NCBI GenBank assembly: GCA_016930415.1
Contig: JAFGGS010000016.1
Span: 275,340-339,339 of the forward strand
Origin: Candidatus Woesearchaeota archaeon
GTDB lineage: Archaea > Nanobdellota > Nanobdellia > Woesearchaeales > SM23-78
Reading direction: 5' to 3'
Length of the DNA: 64,000 nt
The stretch's first letter is position 1. Every line of letters begins with the position of its first letter. Below the pieces are notes generated by a model. That model was given only the letters and a program-made list of their open reading frames with translations. It ran no database searches and was not told the origin of the DNA. Made by a program: the position numbers and the translations under genes. Below are positions 55,076-64,000 of the stretch, in pieces.

Positions 55076-58000
55076 ATGATAAGGAAAAAAGGGAGTGAGA
55101 TGGAAAGGAAAAAGAGGCAGGATGCAGGTGAGAGGAAGCGCTCCACTAACCTTATGCTTGTCTTGCTGCTGATAGTGATCATACCGACATCTATAATAGT
55201 CCTAGCTACCATATTCGACGCAGGGAACTACTGCACGCTAGGCCCGAACTGCGACTGCAGTTCGGAAATCGCCCAGTGCGGAGGGTCTTACGAGGTAGCT
55301 AACAACTTCAACACCATAGACAGCTGCCAAGACGGGGCTGCCAAGTCCAAGTACGACTTCGTGAACAACATCAGGACGACCGACCTCAACAAGTCAGGGC
55401 AGAACACTGAATACGAAGGTGGCGACAAGATAGAGTCTGAGATCCAGTTCAGGTGCTACCCAGGGGACTTCATAGTCTTCGCATACACCAACTACTCGAA
55501 CGCCACTACAGTGAACTGGACCAAGATATACGGCACGACCTGCACGATAAACGGATACGCAACCTACTTCCATAACCACACGCTGGACGACAGGGAAGGC
55601 TGGCACGGATTCAGGTACATAATCGCATACCAAGGCAGCAGCTCGATGACCTGCGCCCAATCATACCCTTACTCTGACAACGACGACATAGCATTATACG
55701 TCCACGCTCAGCCTGACAGCAGTCCCCCGACAATCAACAGCATAACGCCGGCTGAGGGGGAGAACATAGAGTACAGCGTCGGCATGACAGTCAACCTGAT
55801 CGTGAACGCGTCAGACACGGCAGGCGTAAAGAACGTGACCGCCAAGCTTGAGTGGACTGGGGAAACCCGTTACTTCAACTTGTCCAACGCCTCACTGGCA
55901 GGAGGACTCTTCAACGTGACAATGAATAACCTGACGAACCTGACAAGGTACAACGTGACAATCAACGCGACAGACAACCTCAACAACTCAGGCCTGACCA
56001 CCTCGTACTTCTTCATAGTCAACAACGCGTTCATGAACATAACATCACCCTCATTCGGGGTAACTTATCCTTACACGAACGTCACGCTCACGTTCAAGAT
56101 AGGCGACAACCTGACCCCTTTCCAAGAAGTGTACTATTACCTGAACGGGGGGAACAAGACGACACTGCCGCTGAGCGTGTCAGTCATCAACAACAACAGC
56201 GAAACAGTGACGATGCAGCATAACAACAGCCTGGATAACCTGTCGCAATCGTTCATAACCTACGAGTCGATGGAGATAAGCGAACTGATGCTGAGAGCGG
56301 CTAGCGGGACTCCCGAGCTCTTCAGCACGAACATACTGCTCCGCGGAGGAAACTCCACAAATCCCAACAGCACGACGTACAGGAACGTCACGCTCAACAA
56401 TTCATACGAAGGGAACCAGAGCTTCTCATGGGCCAATGCGACCTTCCAGACGCAGTTCACGCTCCAGCCAGGCACATGGTACTGGATCACCATGGCGCAA
56501 GCCAACACGACCCACTTCTTCAGCTGGGAAGCCAACCTTGACGGCTACTCGGAAGGCAGTTGTTCCGCAAACAACAGCATAGACCTCCTGTTCAAGGCCA
56601 TAGATATCTACAAGTACAGCACAATCGTCAACTCAACCGAGGGGAGTAACACGATAGAGGTGTGCGAGAGGAACTCAGCCAGCAACTCAGACTGCTCACT
56701 GACGAACTACAAGGCAGACACAAACCCGCCAGTCCTGGCAGTTCCCACAGAGACCTCTGACCCGATGGAGTTCGGGAACACGTCATCCCAGTTCATAAGG
56801 ATAACAGTCACTGACGCCGTGAGTTCCATAAACACGGCAGTGATAGAGACTGAGGGCACCAACCACACTATGGACGGCCTGGGAGGAGGACAGTACGAGT
56901 ACAGGTGGGACATATACAATACCACAGAGATAGGCATGCACTATTACAGGATCTACGCCAACGACAGCGTGGACAACAGGAACAACACAAGGATGTACAA
57001 CTTCACAGTCAGGGATAGCCTCCCGCCGGAGACCACGCTGCTGAACTACACTCCCAACACGAATTCAGACCTGGACCCTGAAGTCAACATCTCGATAAAC
57101 TACACCATAAGCGACTACGTGCAGGTCACTGAGGCCAGGCTGCAGTACGCCACCGCAAGCAACGCGGCAATCAATAACTGGACAAACGTCACTATGAGCA
57201 ACATCAGCTCGAACTTCTACTCTAACTTCACGCCTCTCGACGAGGGGAACTGGTCTTTCAGAGCTTATGCAATCGACCCTTACAACAATAGCGTGAACAC
57301 CAGCATGAACAACATAAGCGTCTTCTACGACAGGACCTGGGTGTTTAGCCCTGACGAGATGGAGACAGTCTTCACCACTGAGGGCGCGAGCGTGAGCCTC
57401 GGCAACATCACCATAAACAACACAGGAGACACCCAGCTGAACTTCACGCTGGCACAGACAAGCGGACTCCCCACAGTCACCATTACACCCAACAGTATAA
57501 CGATAGGCATAGCTGACAGCCAGATGATAAACCTGTCAACCACTGCGCCAGCGCAGAACCCGACGCCTTATCCATACAGCATCGACATAGCATGCGACAC
57601 TTCAGGCTGCGAGAGTGCGAACGAGACAGTCTACGGCTACATGATGGTCGGGCAGGGCGGCCCGTTCATAACACACTCTGAATTCCTGTACAGCTACGAA
57701 GTGGTGCAGGGAGACAGGAGCGTGCCCCTGAACGTGACCTTGAAGAACATCGGGAACGAGACAGCGTACAACATAAGTGTCGATTGGGTGCTTCCAACAG
57801 GATGGTTCTCTGACGATAATGTGAGCGCGTTCTTCGCCAACATGACACCCTACGCAACCACGTTCGTGACTGAGAGCCACGGAATAGTCGGATCAGTCCT
57901 CCTGAACGCGACCGTGGGACTGCAAAACCTGACAGTAAACATAGTATACTACACGACTGTGGGGGCGCAGAGGACCTACACAATAACAAAGACAGTGGAT

Positions 58001-59587
58001 GTAGTATACCCGCAGGATTATGAACCGCCAGAGACAGGAGGAGGAACCACCACCACGACAGGCGGAGGCGGCGGTGGAGGCGCAGGTACTGGAGGAGGAG
58101 GCATCCCGCCAGCGCCGAAGAGCTTCAACCTCACGATCGACGTCCCTGAGAGGATCACCATATTAAGAGGCCAGAACAGGACCATACAGGTCAACCTGAC
58201 GAACGACAACCAAGCGTACTTCTACGACTTGACGCTAAGGCTTGAAGGCTACCCGACTAGGAGATACTCCATAAGCCCTGCAAACATCAGCGTCCTAAAC
58301 CCTGGAGAGACCAAGGCGTTCAACGTATATATAGACGTGCCTGTCTATATGGGATACTCCCTCAACCTGTTGATGCTAAGCTTCAAGGGTAAGAGCCAGG
58401 AGCGCCTGAACGCATCCAAAAGCAGCTATGAGCAGACCAAGACTATGACGCTCATAGTATCGGAGATTGACGAGAGCGAGTCTGCAGGCTGCATCGCAGA
58501 GTCCGAGGCCTTCCTGCTGGAGATGCAGGCAGAGAACTTCAGCACCGCGAGAGTAGAAGCGCTCCTGGCAGAGGCTAAGGACGCATTCGCGACTCTCGAC
58601 TACACCTTAGTCAAGAACAACTGCGAAGCCATAAAGACCCTCAAAGAGACCTCGTTCGAGCTCAGGCAGAGGATGTCAAGCCTGCTTGAGGAGGCAACCA
58701 ACGCCCAAAAGGAAGGGTATGACATGAGAAACATCCTCAGGCTCCTCAACATATCCCAGGAGATGTTCCAGACAGGAGAGTACGAGAAGGCGCTCGAAAG
58801 AGTCCAGAGGACAGAGGAGGCCATGGCGCTCCAGGTCCAGACAGAAGACGCAAAACTAGGCAGGCGGCTTGCAAGGTTCCTCTCCAAATACTGGTGGGCA
58901 GTCATAATCTTCCTGGGAATAATGACTTATGTGAGCGGGATATACTATCAGAAGCACGTCCAGCAGCAGATAAAAGACAGGCTAGAGAGCCTCGGCAATG
59001 AGGAGGAATCAATAACAGAAGTCATGAAGAAGCTCCAGGAAGGATACTTCGCCCAGAAGAATGTGAGCACGAAAGTGTATGACCTGACAATGCAGGACTA
59101 CAAGAACAGGCTGGCAGAGATCGAGAACGAGAAGATCGACCTGAAGAACAAGAAGGTCAGGATGTTCAAGACTGACAACACCTACGAAGGCCTGCTCGTG
59201 CAGAAGGAGGAGATGCTCGCGCTAGTACGGGAACTCCAGGAGAACTACTTTGTCAACACCAAGATCGACAAGAGCACCTACACCAGGGCTTTCACGACCT
59301 TCAAGAGGAAACTCGCAGAGATCGAGAAGAAGATAAAGGTGAAGAAAAGGGAGATTGATACGAAGGAAGCAAGAAAGGGTGAAGAGACGGCGCAGGCCCG
59401 GGAAGCCCAGACCACAAGACCAACAGCCTCGCATGAGCCTGACAAGAAAAATATACTTGAGCAGAGGAGCGAGATGAACCCTAAAGTGAAGAGAGAGAAG
59501 AGGCCTGAAGGCGACGAAGAGAAAGATGATAAGAAGAACAAGAAGAAAAAGAGGCTCTCATACCTCCACAAGAAGCTCAACGAATGA
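55076..59587 (+). CDS. Single-pass surface protein with Ig-like domains and cytoplasmic coiled coil
   Basis: This 1,503-residue protein has an N-terminal signal or anchor (about 25-45), a Cys-rich segment (CTLGPNCDCSSEIAQCGG, about 53-70), several Ig-like domains with N-glycosylation sites, a Gly/Thr-rich hinge (about 988-1012), a beta domain, a helical stalk (about 1140-1260), a membrane segment (about 1272-1292) and about 210 residues of cytoplasmic charged coiled coil ending in a Lys-rich tail. The inside-outside layout parallels the 1,040-residue protein in the HerA operon. ATG 55076 is used; ATG 55100 is an alternative with GGGAG just upstream. It is 88 nt after the giant gene and may anchor it. 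Confidence 0.75.
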   Translation: MIRKKGSEMERKKRQDAGERKRSTNLMLVLLLIVIIPTSIIVLATIFDAGNYCTLGPNCDCSSEIAQCGGSYEVANNFNTIDSCQDGAAKSKYDFVNNIRTTDLNKSGQNTEYEGGDKIESEIQFRCYPGDFIVFAYTNYSNATTVNWTKIYGTTCTINGYATYFHNHTLDDREGWHGFRYIIAYQGSSSMTCAQSYPYSDNDDIALYVHAQPDSSPPTINSITPAEGENIEYSVGMTVNLIVNASDTAGVKNVTAKLEWTGETRYFNLSNASLAGGLFNVTMNNLTNLTRYNVTINATDNLNNSGLTTSYFFIVNNAFMNITSPSFGVTYPYTNVTLTFKIGDNLTPFQEVYYYLNGGNKTTLPLSVSVINNNSETVTMQHNNSLDNLSQSFITYESMEISELMLRAASGTPELFSTNILLRGGNSTNPNSTTYRNVTLNNSYEGNQSFSWANATFQTQFTLQPGTWYWITMAQANTTHFFSWEANLDGYSEGSCSANNSIDLLFKAIDIYKYSTIVNSTEGSNTIEVCERNSASNSDCSLTNYKADTNPPVLAVPTETSDPMEFGNTSSQFIRITVTDAVSSINTAVIETEGTNHTMDGLGGGQYEYRWDIYNTTEIGMHYYRIYANDSVDNRNNTRMYNFTVRDSLPPETTLLNYTPNTNSDLDPEVNISINYTISDYVQVTEARLQYATASNAAINNWTNVTMSNISSNFYSNFTPLDEGNWSFRAYAIDPYNNSVNTSMNNISVFYDRTWVFSPDEMETVFTTEGASVSLGNITINNTGDTQLNFTLAQTSGLPTVTITPNSITIGIADSQMINLSTTAPAQNPTPYPYSIDIACDTSGCESANETVYGYMMVGQGGPFITHSEFLYSYEVVQGDRSVPLNVTLKNIGNETAYNISVDWVLPTGWFSDDNVSAFFANMTPYATTFVTESHGIVGSVLLNATVGLQNLTVNIVYYTTVGAQRTYTITKTVDVVYPQDYEPPETGGGTTTTTGGGGGGGAGTGGGGIPPAPKSFNLTIDVPERITILRGQNRTIQVNLTNDNQAYFYDLTLRLEGYPTRRYSISPANISVLNPGETKAFNVYIDVPVYMGYSLNLLMLSFKGKSQERLNASKSSYEQTKTMTLIVSEIDESESAGCIAESEAFLLEMQAENFSTARVEALLAEAKDAFATLDYTLVKNNCEAIKTLKETSFELRQRMSSLLEEATNAQKEGYDMRNILRLLNISQEMFQTGEYEKALERVQRTEEAMALQVQTEDAKLGRRLARFLSKYWWAVIIFLGIMTYVSGIYYQKHVQQQIKDRLESLGNEEESITEVMKKLQEGYFAQKNVSTKVYDLTMQDYKNRLAEIENEKIDLKNKKVRMFKTDNTYEGLLVQKEEMLALVRELQENYFVNTKIDKSTYTRAFTTFKRKLAEIEKKIKVKKREIDTKEARKGEETAQAREAQTTRPTASHEPDKKNILEQRSEMNPKVKREKRPEGDEEKDDKKNKKKKRLSYLHKKLNE

Positions 59588-59685
59588 TCCGGGAATAGAA
59601 ACAGATAAATACTTAAATGATTAACCTGAAAAGAACCATCAGGGATATACTGAAAAAAAGAGGTCGGAAGGGGGCTTGAAGAATA

Positions 59686-61644
59686 ATGGATATGTCTCAG
59701 TATAAGCAGGAATTTCTCTCAGAGGCAAGAGAGCACCTTGAACAGATAAACGAAGGTCTCCTCGCCCTGGAAAAAGACCCTTCTGACTCAGAGAACATCA
59801 ACAAGGTGTTCAGGTCATTTCACACGCTGAAAGGCAACTCAGGAGCCATGGGCTACCAGAAGTTCGCTGAGCTCGCACACGTACTGGAGGACCTGCTCTC
59901 AAGGATACGCGAAGGAAAAATCCAGATAGGCCAGGAGATAATGGACTTAGTCTTTGAGGGATGCGACGTGATCGACAGCGGACTCACCGCCATAGAGAAG
60001 AACACTCCTGAGGAATTCAGCGCAGAAGGGATAATAAGTGAGGTACAGAAGTTCACGCAGGAGAGGCAGGATACGGCCAGCATAAGCATGGAGGCCAAAG
60101 CCCGCCTAAACGAGAATGACCAGATAATGATCGATCAGAGGAAGAGCGCAGGAAACAACGTCTTCCGCCTGGTTACGGTCTTCGAGTCAGGGAACCAGCT
60201 CAAGGGGCCGAAAGCGATGGTCATGCTCAGGCTAATCAGGGGAGCAGGGGAAGTCATAAAGACAAACCCTTCTGAGGAGAGCGTAAGGGAAGGACGTTTC
60301 AGCACAGAATTCGAGACCCTACTCTCCACCAGGAAGAGCAAGGAGGAGATAACAGAGATAGTCAATAGGCTCACGGGAATCAAGCACATCTTCGTCCTCA
60401 CAATGGAGGAGACATATGAGAAGCCCAAGGAGACTGTGCACGAAGAGAAGGAGCATGCAAAGAGCCAGATACTCAAAGGCCACCACGATGAGGTCCTAAA
60501 GCAGATACAAAGCGTAAGGGTCAACATGAACAAGCTTGACAAGCTCATGAACCTCGTTGGAGAACTGCTCATAAGCAACATCAGGCTCCAGGACATAGAC
60601 AAGAAACAGGACTACACTCATCTCAAGACCACGCTAAAGGCGATCGACAGGCTTATACTTGACCTTCAGGACGAGGTCATGACTGTCCGCATGATACCCA
60701 TAGGCAACGTATTCAACAGGTTCACCAGGATGGTCCGGGACCTGTCAATGAAGGAAGGCAAGAAAGTCAACCTGATAATAGAAGGATCAGAGATGGAGTT
60801 CGACAGGACAGTCCTAGACCAGATCGGAGACCCGCTCGTGCACATATTAAGGAACTGCGTAGACCACGGCATAGAGACTCCTGAAGAGAGGATGAACGCC
60901 GGAAAGCCAGAAGTAGGCACGATCAAGCTGATAGCCAAGAGGGAGAAGAACAGTGCGACCATCAGGATAAGCGATGACGGCCAAGGGATAGACCCTAAGC
61001 TCATCAAAGAGACTGCCATCAAGAAGGGCAAGATAACCGCAAAAGATGCAGAGAAGATGAGCGAACAAGAATTGCAGATGCTCGTCTTCAAGCCAGGAAT
61101 GAGCACCAATAAGATAGTCACTGAAGTGAGCGGACGCGGAGTCGGGATGGATGTGGTCATCACGAAGACCAAAGAGCTAGGTGGAAGCGTAAGGCTCCAC
61201 TCAGAAGTCGGGAAAGGCACCAGGGTCACGCTAACGCTCCCTCTTAGCGTCGCGATCATAAGCGCACTGCTCATCAGGGTGGCGAATGACATCTTCGCAA
61301 TACCTCTGAACGCGATTGACCAGACAGTCGACCTGGAGACAAGTAACATAAAGACCATCCAAGGCCACGAACTCTTCGTGCTCAGGGGGAATGAAATACC
61401 CTTGTTCTGGCTCCACGACCTACTAGGAACCGCACCGCAGGAGAAGAAAGATAAGTTGACGGTGCTCATAGTCAACAAAGATGAGGAGAAAGTAGGCTTG
61501 GTTACTGACGAAATATTATCCCAGCAGCAGATACTGATAAAAGGTCTCCAGGACAGCGTGAAAGGACTGAGAGGAGTGTCCGGCGCGACAATACTTGGGG
61601 ATGGCAGTGTAGCGCTCATACTAGAAGTGGACACTTTAGTATGA
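59686..61644 (+). CDS. cheA: Chemotaxis histidine kinase
   Basis: The 652-residue CheA has all expected parts: HPt domain with His46 in FRSFHTLKGNSGAMG; a P2-like region (about 130-250) that binds CheY; dimerisation helices (about 270-340); a GHKL ATPase with N-box HILRNCVDHG (from 386), G1 DDGQGID (about 430) and G2 GRGVGMD (about 484); and a CheW-like P5 domain (about 520-650). It autophosphorylates and passes phosphate to CheY. A TATA-like AAATACTTAAATG (about 59608-59620) lies upstream, so the chemosensory cluster has its own promoter. No MCP or CheW gene is beside it within this window. Confidence 0.95.
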   Translation: MDMSQYKQEFLSEAREHLEQINEGLLALEKDPSDSENINKVFRSFHTLKGNSGAMGYQKFAELAHVLEDLLSRIREGKIQIGQEIMDLVFEGCDVIDSGLTAIEKNTPEEFSAEGIISEVQKFTQERQDTASISMEAKARLNENDQIMIDQRKSAGNNVFRLVTVFESGNQLKGPKAMVMLRLIRGAGEVIKTNPSEESVREGRFSTEFETLLSTRKSKEEITEIVNRLTGIKHIFVLTMEETYEKPKETVHEEKEHAKSQILKGHHDEVLKQIQSVRVNMNKLDKLMNLVGELLISNIRLQDIDKKQDYTHLKTTLKAIDRLILDLQDEVMTVRMIPIGNVFNRFTRMVRDLSMKEGKKVNLIIEGSEMEFDRTVLDQIGDPLVHILRNCVDHGIETPEERMNAGKPEVGTIKLIAKREKNSATIRISDDGQGIDPKLIKETAIKKGKITAKDAEKMSEQELQMLVFKPGMSTNKIVTEVSGRGVGMDVVITKTKELGGSVRLHSEVGKGTRVTLTLPLSVAIISALLIRVANDIFAIPLNAIDQTVDLETSNIKTIQGHELFVLRGNEIPLFWLHDLLGTAPQEKKDKLTVLIVNKDEEKVGLVTDEILSQQQILIKGLQDSVKGLRGVSGATILGDGSVALILEVDTLV

Positions 61645-61767
61645 ATGATCCTGGAAAAGGCGCAGGACCGATAAGTTTAAAAGAATACGAGAACGTAAGA
61701 TACACAACCAATTAAGTATGCTATCAAGCTCTAGAAAAAAAGAAAAAAAAGAAGAGGCAAAGAAAAA

Positions 61768-62124
61768 ATGGCTAAGATAATAGTTGTGGATGACTCCAAC
61801 CTGATTGCCGCGGTGATCTCGCATTTCGCAAAAGGATATGATTGTGAGATCCTGACAGCAAGAGACGGGGAAGAGGCGATCGAGAGGTACAAGTCCGAGA
61901 AGCCGGACCTGGTCTTCCTGGACATAAAGATGCCAAAGATGAACGGAATACAAGCTCTTGAAGAGATCAGGAAGATAGATCCTGAAGCGAAAGTCGTCAT
62001 GTGCACTGCGCTGAAAGAGAAGGCCCAGGAGGAGAAGGCCAAGGCATTAGGGGCGTGCGGCTACATCACTAAGCCCTTCACGAAAGAGGACATCACAAGC
62101 ATACTGAAGAAATACCTGAAATGA
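61768..62124 (+). CDS. cheY: CheY-type response regulator 1
   Basis: The 118-residue single-domain receiver has the acidic pocket VVDDSN, phosphoacceptor Asp in LVFLDIKMP (about position 51), Thr in MCTAL and Lys in ITKPF, so it should be phosphorylated. It has its own TATA-like AAGTTTAAAAGA (about 61671-61682) about 90 nt upstream, suggesting extra control, and AGAGG before the ATG. In archaea CheY-P acts through CheF on the archaellum motor; no such genes are seen here. Confidence 0.92.
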   Translation: MAKIIVVDDSNLIAAVISHFAKGYDCEILTARDGEEAIERYKSEKPDLVFLDIKMPKMNGIQALEEIRKIDPEAKVVMCTALKEKAQEEKAKALGACGYITKPFTKEDITSILKKYLK

Positions 62125-62164
62125 TAGTATATATTCGGAAAAAAGAGAGGGGTGTCAAAGAAAA

Positions 62165-62530
62165 ATGAAAATACTAATCGTGGATGACTCCGCGTTCATG
62201 CGGACAATGATAAAAAATGTTCTTAAAGACGGCAACCACGAGATATTTGAGGCAGGAAACTTCGACGAAGCAGTCAAGGCTTTCAAGGAGAACAAGCCAG
62301 CACTCATCTTCCTCGACGTCATAATGCCCGGAAAGAACGGAGTGGAGACGCTAAAAGAGATAAAGAACATCGACAAGGAAGCCCACGTGGTGATGTGCAC
62401 ATCAATCGGGGGGCAACAGAAGATCATAGACGAGTCGGTTTCGGCAGGGGCGGATGACTTCATCATAAAGCCTTTCAAGGCAGAGGACATACAGAAAGTA
62501 GTGAACAACATAGCCAATCCTGCAAAATAA
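62165..62530 (+). CDS. CheY-type response regulator 2
   Basis: The 121-residue receiver has VDDSAFMRTMI, Asp in LIFLDVIMPGKNG, Thr in MCTSIG and IIKPF, so it is complete. Its VDDSAFMRTMIKNVL start is closer to classic CheY than that of regulator 1. Two CheY proteins beside one CheA often split roles as output and phosphate sink. It begins 40 nt after regulator 1 and is followed at 15 nt by the cheC start. Confidence 0.92.
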   Translation: MKILIVDDSAFMRTMIKNVLKDGNHEIFEAGNFDEAVKAFKENKPALIFLDVIMPGKNGVETLKEIKNIDKEAHVVMCTSIGGQQKIIDESVSAGADDFIIKPFKAEDIQKVVNNIANPAK

Positions 62531-62545
62531 GCCCGGGTGATATAT

Positions 62546-63199
62546 ATGGAAGAAAAAGAAACCGGGCAAAAAGTAAAGCTTACATCACTTGAACTGGACG
62601 CACTCAAAGAGATGGGAAACATCGGGACTGGAAATGCAGCGACATCCCTCTCAAAGTTCATCAACAAGAACGTCGACATGAACTTTCCCGAGACAAAGTT
62701 CGTCCACGTGAGCAAGTTCTCAGAGACAGTAGGCGGCCCAGAGAAGATGGTGGTGGGAATCTACCTCCAGATCAGCGGTGAAGTCCATGGCGAAGCCATG
62801 TTCTTGTTCCCTGAAAAAGGGGCTTATGAGCTAATCGACCTCATACTGTCCAAACCACTTGGGACGACCAAGCGAATGGATGACATGGACAAGTCAGCCT
62901 TCATGGAACTATCCAACATACTGACAGGATCATTCCTGAACGCTCTTGGAAACATGCTCGAAGCGAAGATACTCCCGTCAGTCCCGCACGTCGCAGCAGA
63001 CATGGCACAGACCCTTCTTGACTTCATACTGATAAAGATAAGCAAGTGCGCAGACACGCTTCTCTACGTTAAGACAGGAGTCAACGTGGAAGGGCATAAG
63101 ATAGACGGCGAGTTCACAGTCCTCTTCGACCAGGACTCCCTCAAGAAGATAATCTCAAAGATGCATGACAAGTACGGCCTTGAGAGCCCAGGAGCTTAG
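62546..63199 (+). CDS. cheC: CheC-type CheY-P phosphatase
   Basis: The 217-residue protein has both phosphatase helices of the CheC family: ALKEMGNIGTGNAATSL (about 14-30, Glu and Asn) and FMELSNILTGSFLNALG (about 113-129, Glu and Asn). It should remove phosphate from CheY and bind CheD. In bacteria CheC and CheD form a complex and CheC raises its activity with CheD bound. An in-frame GTG at 62537 is part of the ribosome binding site; ATG 62546 is taken. Confidence 0.93.
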   Translation: MEEKETGQKVKLTSLELDALKEMGNIGTGNAATSLSKFINKNVDMNFPETKFVHVSKFSETVGGPEKMVVGIYLQISGEVHGEAMFLFPEKGAYELIDLILSKPLGTTKRMDDMDKSAFMELSNILTGSFLNALGNMLEAKILPSVPHVAADMAQTLLDFILIKISKCADTLLYVKTGVNVEGHKIDGEFTVLFDQDSLKKIISKMHDKYGLESPGA

Positions 63200-63316
63200 G
63201 CAGGACCCCAAGAAAACGCCGAGCCATCCAGGACGGAAAAGAGGAGAAGACAAGAATATCTGTCACTAACCAACCGATGGCTCGTCAACAGCGACAATAA
63301 CGAAAAAAAGAGGAAA

Positions 63317-64000
63317 ATGACCGACATAGTAGTGGACATGGGATCAGTGGCGCTAGGATACGAGCATGACAACCTGATATCAGTAGGACTCGGCTCGTGC
63401 GTAGGAGTGGCTCTGTACGACCCTGAAAAGAAGATAGGAGGGATGGCGCATATCATGCTTCCTAACAGCAAGGAGATACCAAGCCAGCAGATAGAAAGAA
63501 AAGCGTTGATAGCAGAAAAGGATTCCAAGATAAGAAGCAGCCTGAAAAACACACTGGCCCACCTAGGATTCGCATCAATCACAGAGACAGAGGAGAAGGA
63601 AGGCACGCTTGCAAAATACAAGGAGACCAGCCCCTCAATCGCATTCATAAGCGCGTTCCTCCCGCCGACAAACGGGGTGGACACTGCAAAAGCCATACTC
63701 TCGAAAGAGCCAAACGCGCCCATAGTGATAATGAGCCCGCCAACGGACAGGACCACAATATCATATTATAGCCAAGAAGGCGCAAAAGAAGTCATGATCT
63801 CTCCCTTCACAGAAGAGAGAGTCAGGAGCGTGAGTGAATTCATCCTGGGAATCAACCAACTCAAGTTCGCTGACAAAGCGATACAGGTCCTGGTAGAGCT
63901 CATGGTCAACAGAGGAGCCGACAAGCGCCGCCTGGTAGCCAAGATAGCTGGAGGAGCCCACATGTTCCCCACACTCATGGACGAGGAGGTCATAAACATA
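63317..64000 (+). CDS. cheD: CheD with a degenerate receiver domain nested inside, incomplete at window end
   Basis: The frame runs unbroken to the right edge (228 codons, no stop). Residues 1-50 are CheD: Ser22, Cys28 (VGLGSCVGVALYD) and His45 (MAHIMLP) match the Thr-Cys-His triad of CheD receptor deamidases, with Ser for Thr. CheD resumes at about 182 (LKFADKAIQVLVELM ... LVAKIAGGAHMF). In between, residues about 63-177 fold like a receiver: IAFISAFLPPTNG, IVIMSPPT and VMISPFTEERV match CheY beta3, beta4 and beta5. The phosphoacceptor Asp is Ser112 and the Lys is Ser162, so it should not be phosphorylated. AGAGG precedes the ATG. CheD deamidates receptors and regulates CheC, whose gene is just upstream. 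Confidence 0.88.
   Translation, partial: MTDIVVDMGSVALGYEHDNLISVGLGSCVGVALYDPEKKIGGMAHIMLPNSKEIPSQQIERKALIAEKDSKIRSSLKNTLAHLGFASITETEEKEGTLAKYKETSPSIAFISAFLPPTNGVDTAKAILSKEPNAPIVIMSPPTDRTTISYYSQEGAKEVMISPFTEERVRSVSEFILGINQLKFADKAIQVLVELMVNRGADKRRLVAKIAGGAHMFPTLMDEEVINI

Noticed and set aside
60666-61634. Long minus-strand open frame opposite cheA
   Set aside because: It is a shadow of cheA's codon pattern; its translation is Ser/Pro/Leu-rich with no recognisable domain and cheA is complete on the other strand.

Overview
The window is archaeal. The evidence is: archaeal TATA/BRE promoters (several placed for leaderless transcripts), a tRNA gene interrupted by introns with a bulge-helix-bulge-like junction, the archaea-specific GatD/GatE amidotransferase, a Bud32 kinase end, a two-ring CDC48 ATPase and TruD. 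The mix of a bacterial-type zinc adenylate kinase, very large N-glycosylation-rich surface proteins and many lineage-specific hypotheticals recalls DPANN-type genomes (Woesearchaeota/Pacearchaeota-like). That placement is inference and of low certainty. Coding density is high and starts are a mix of ATG, GTG and TTG.

Region 1 (1-24.6 kb) is mostly housekeeping: Bud32 C-terminus, a secreted Lon-type (S16) protease, a PLD-like lipoprotein, a DUF362 ferredoxin-like protein, a small SecB-like protein, an ABC exporter, a 123-bp MITE-like element with IS6-type ends and an 8-bp target duplication, a coiled-coil protein, CDC48, an MFS transporter, gatD-gatE, a PHP phosphoesterase, an LPG-synthase-type flippase with a six-hairpin glycosidase-like partner, tRNA-Arg(CCU) with two introns, truD, a cysteine desulfurase, a GNAT, a GlgC-like nucleotidyltransferase and adk. 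A 17-bp motif recurs just upstream of the truD and GlgC-like promoters.

Region 2 (24.7-34.5 kb) looks like one operon: two ribbon-helix-helix proteins behind a palindromic operator candidate, a single-pass surface protein with a long cytoplasmic tail, a membrane-anchored HerA/VirB4-type ATPase with a ~560-residue external domain, and two coiled-coil proteins. I read this as a candidate undescribed envelope-spanning machine.

Region 3 (34.6-59.6 kb) has a CNNM/CorC transporter-like protein, a winged-helix protein, a 6,018-residue modular surface protein and a 1,503-residue single-pass surface protein with a cytoplasmic coiled coil.

Region 4 (59.7 kb to the end) is a chemosensory cluster: cheA, two cheY, cheC and a cheD that carries a degenerate receiver domain nested inside it. 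No MCP, CheW, CheB, CheR or archaellum gene is in the window. The order surface machine, giant adhesin, chemosensory genes suggests contact sensing or surface-structure control, but this is inferred from position only.
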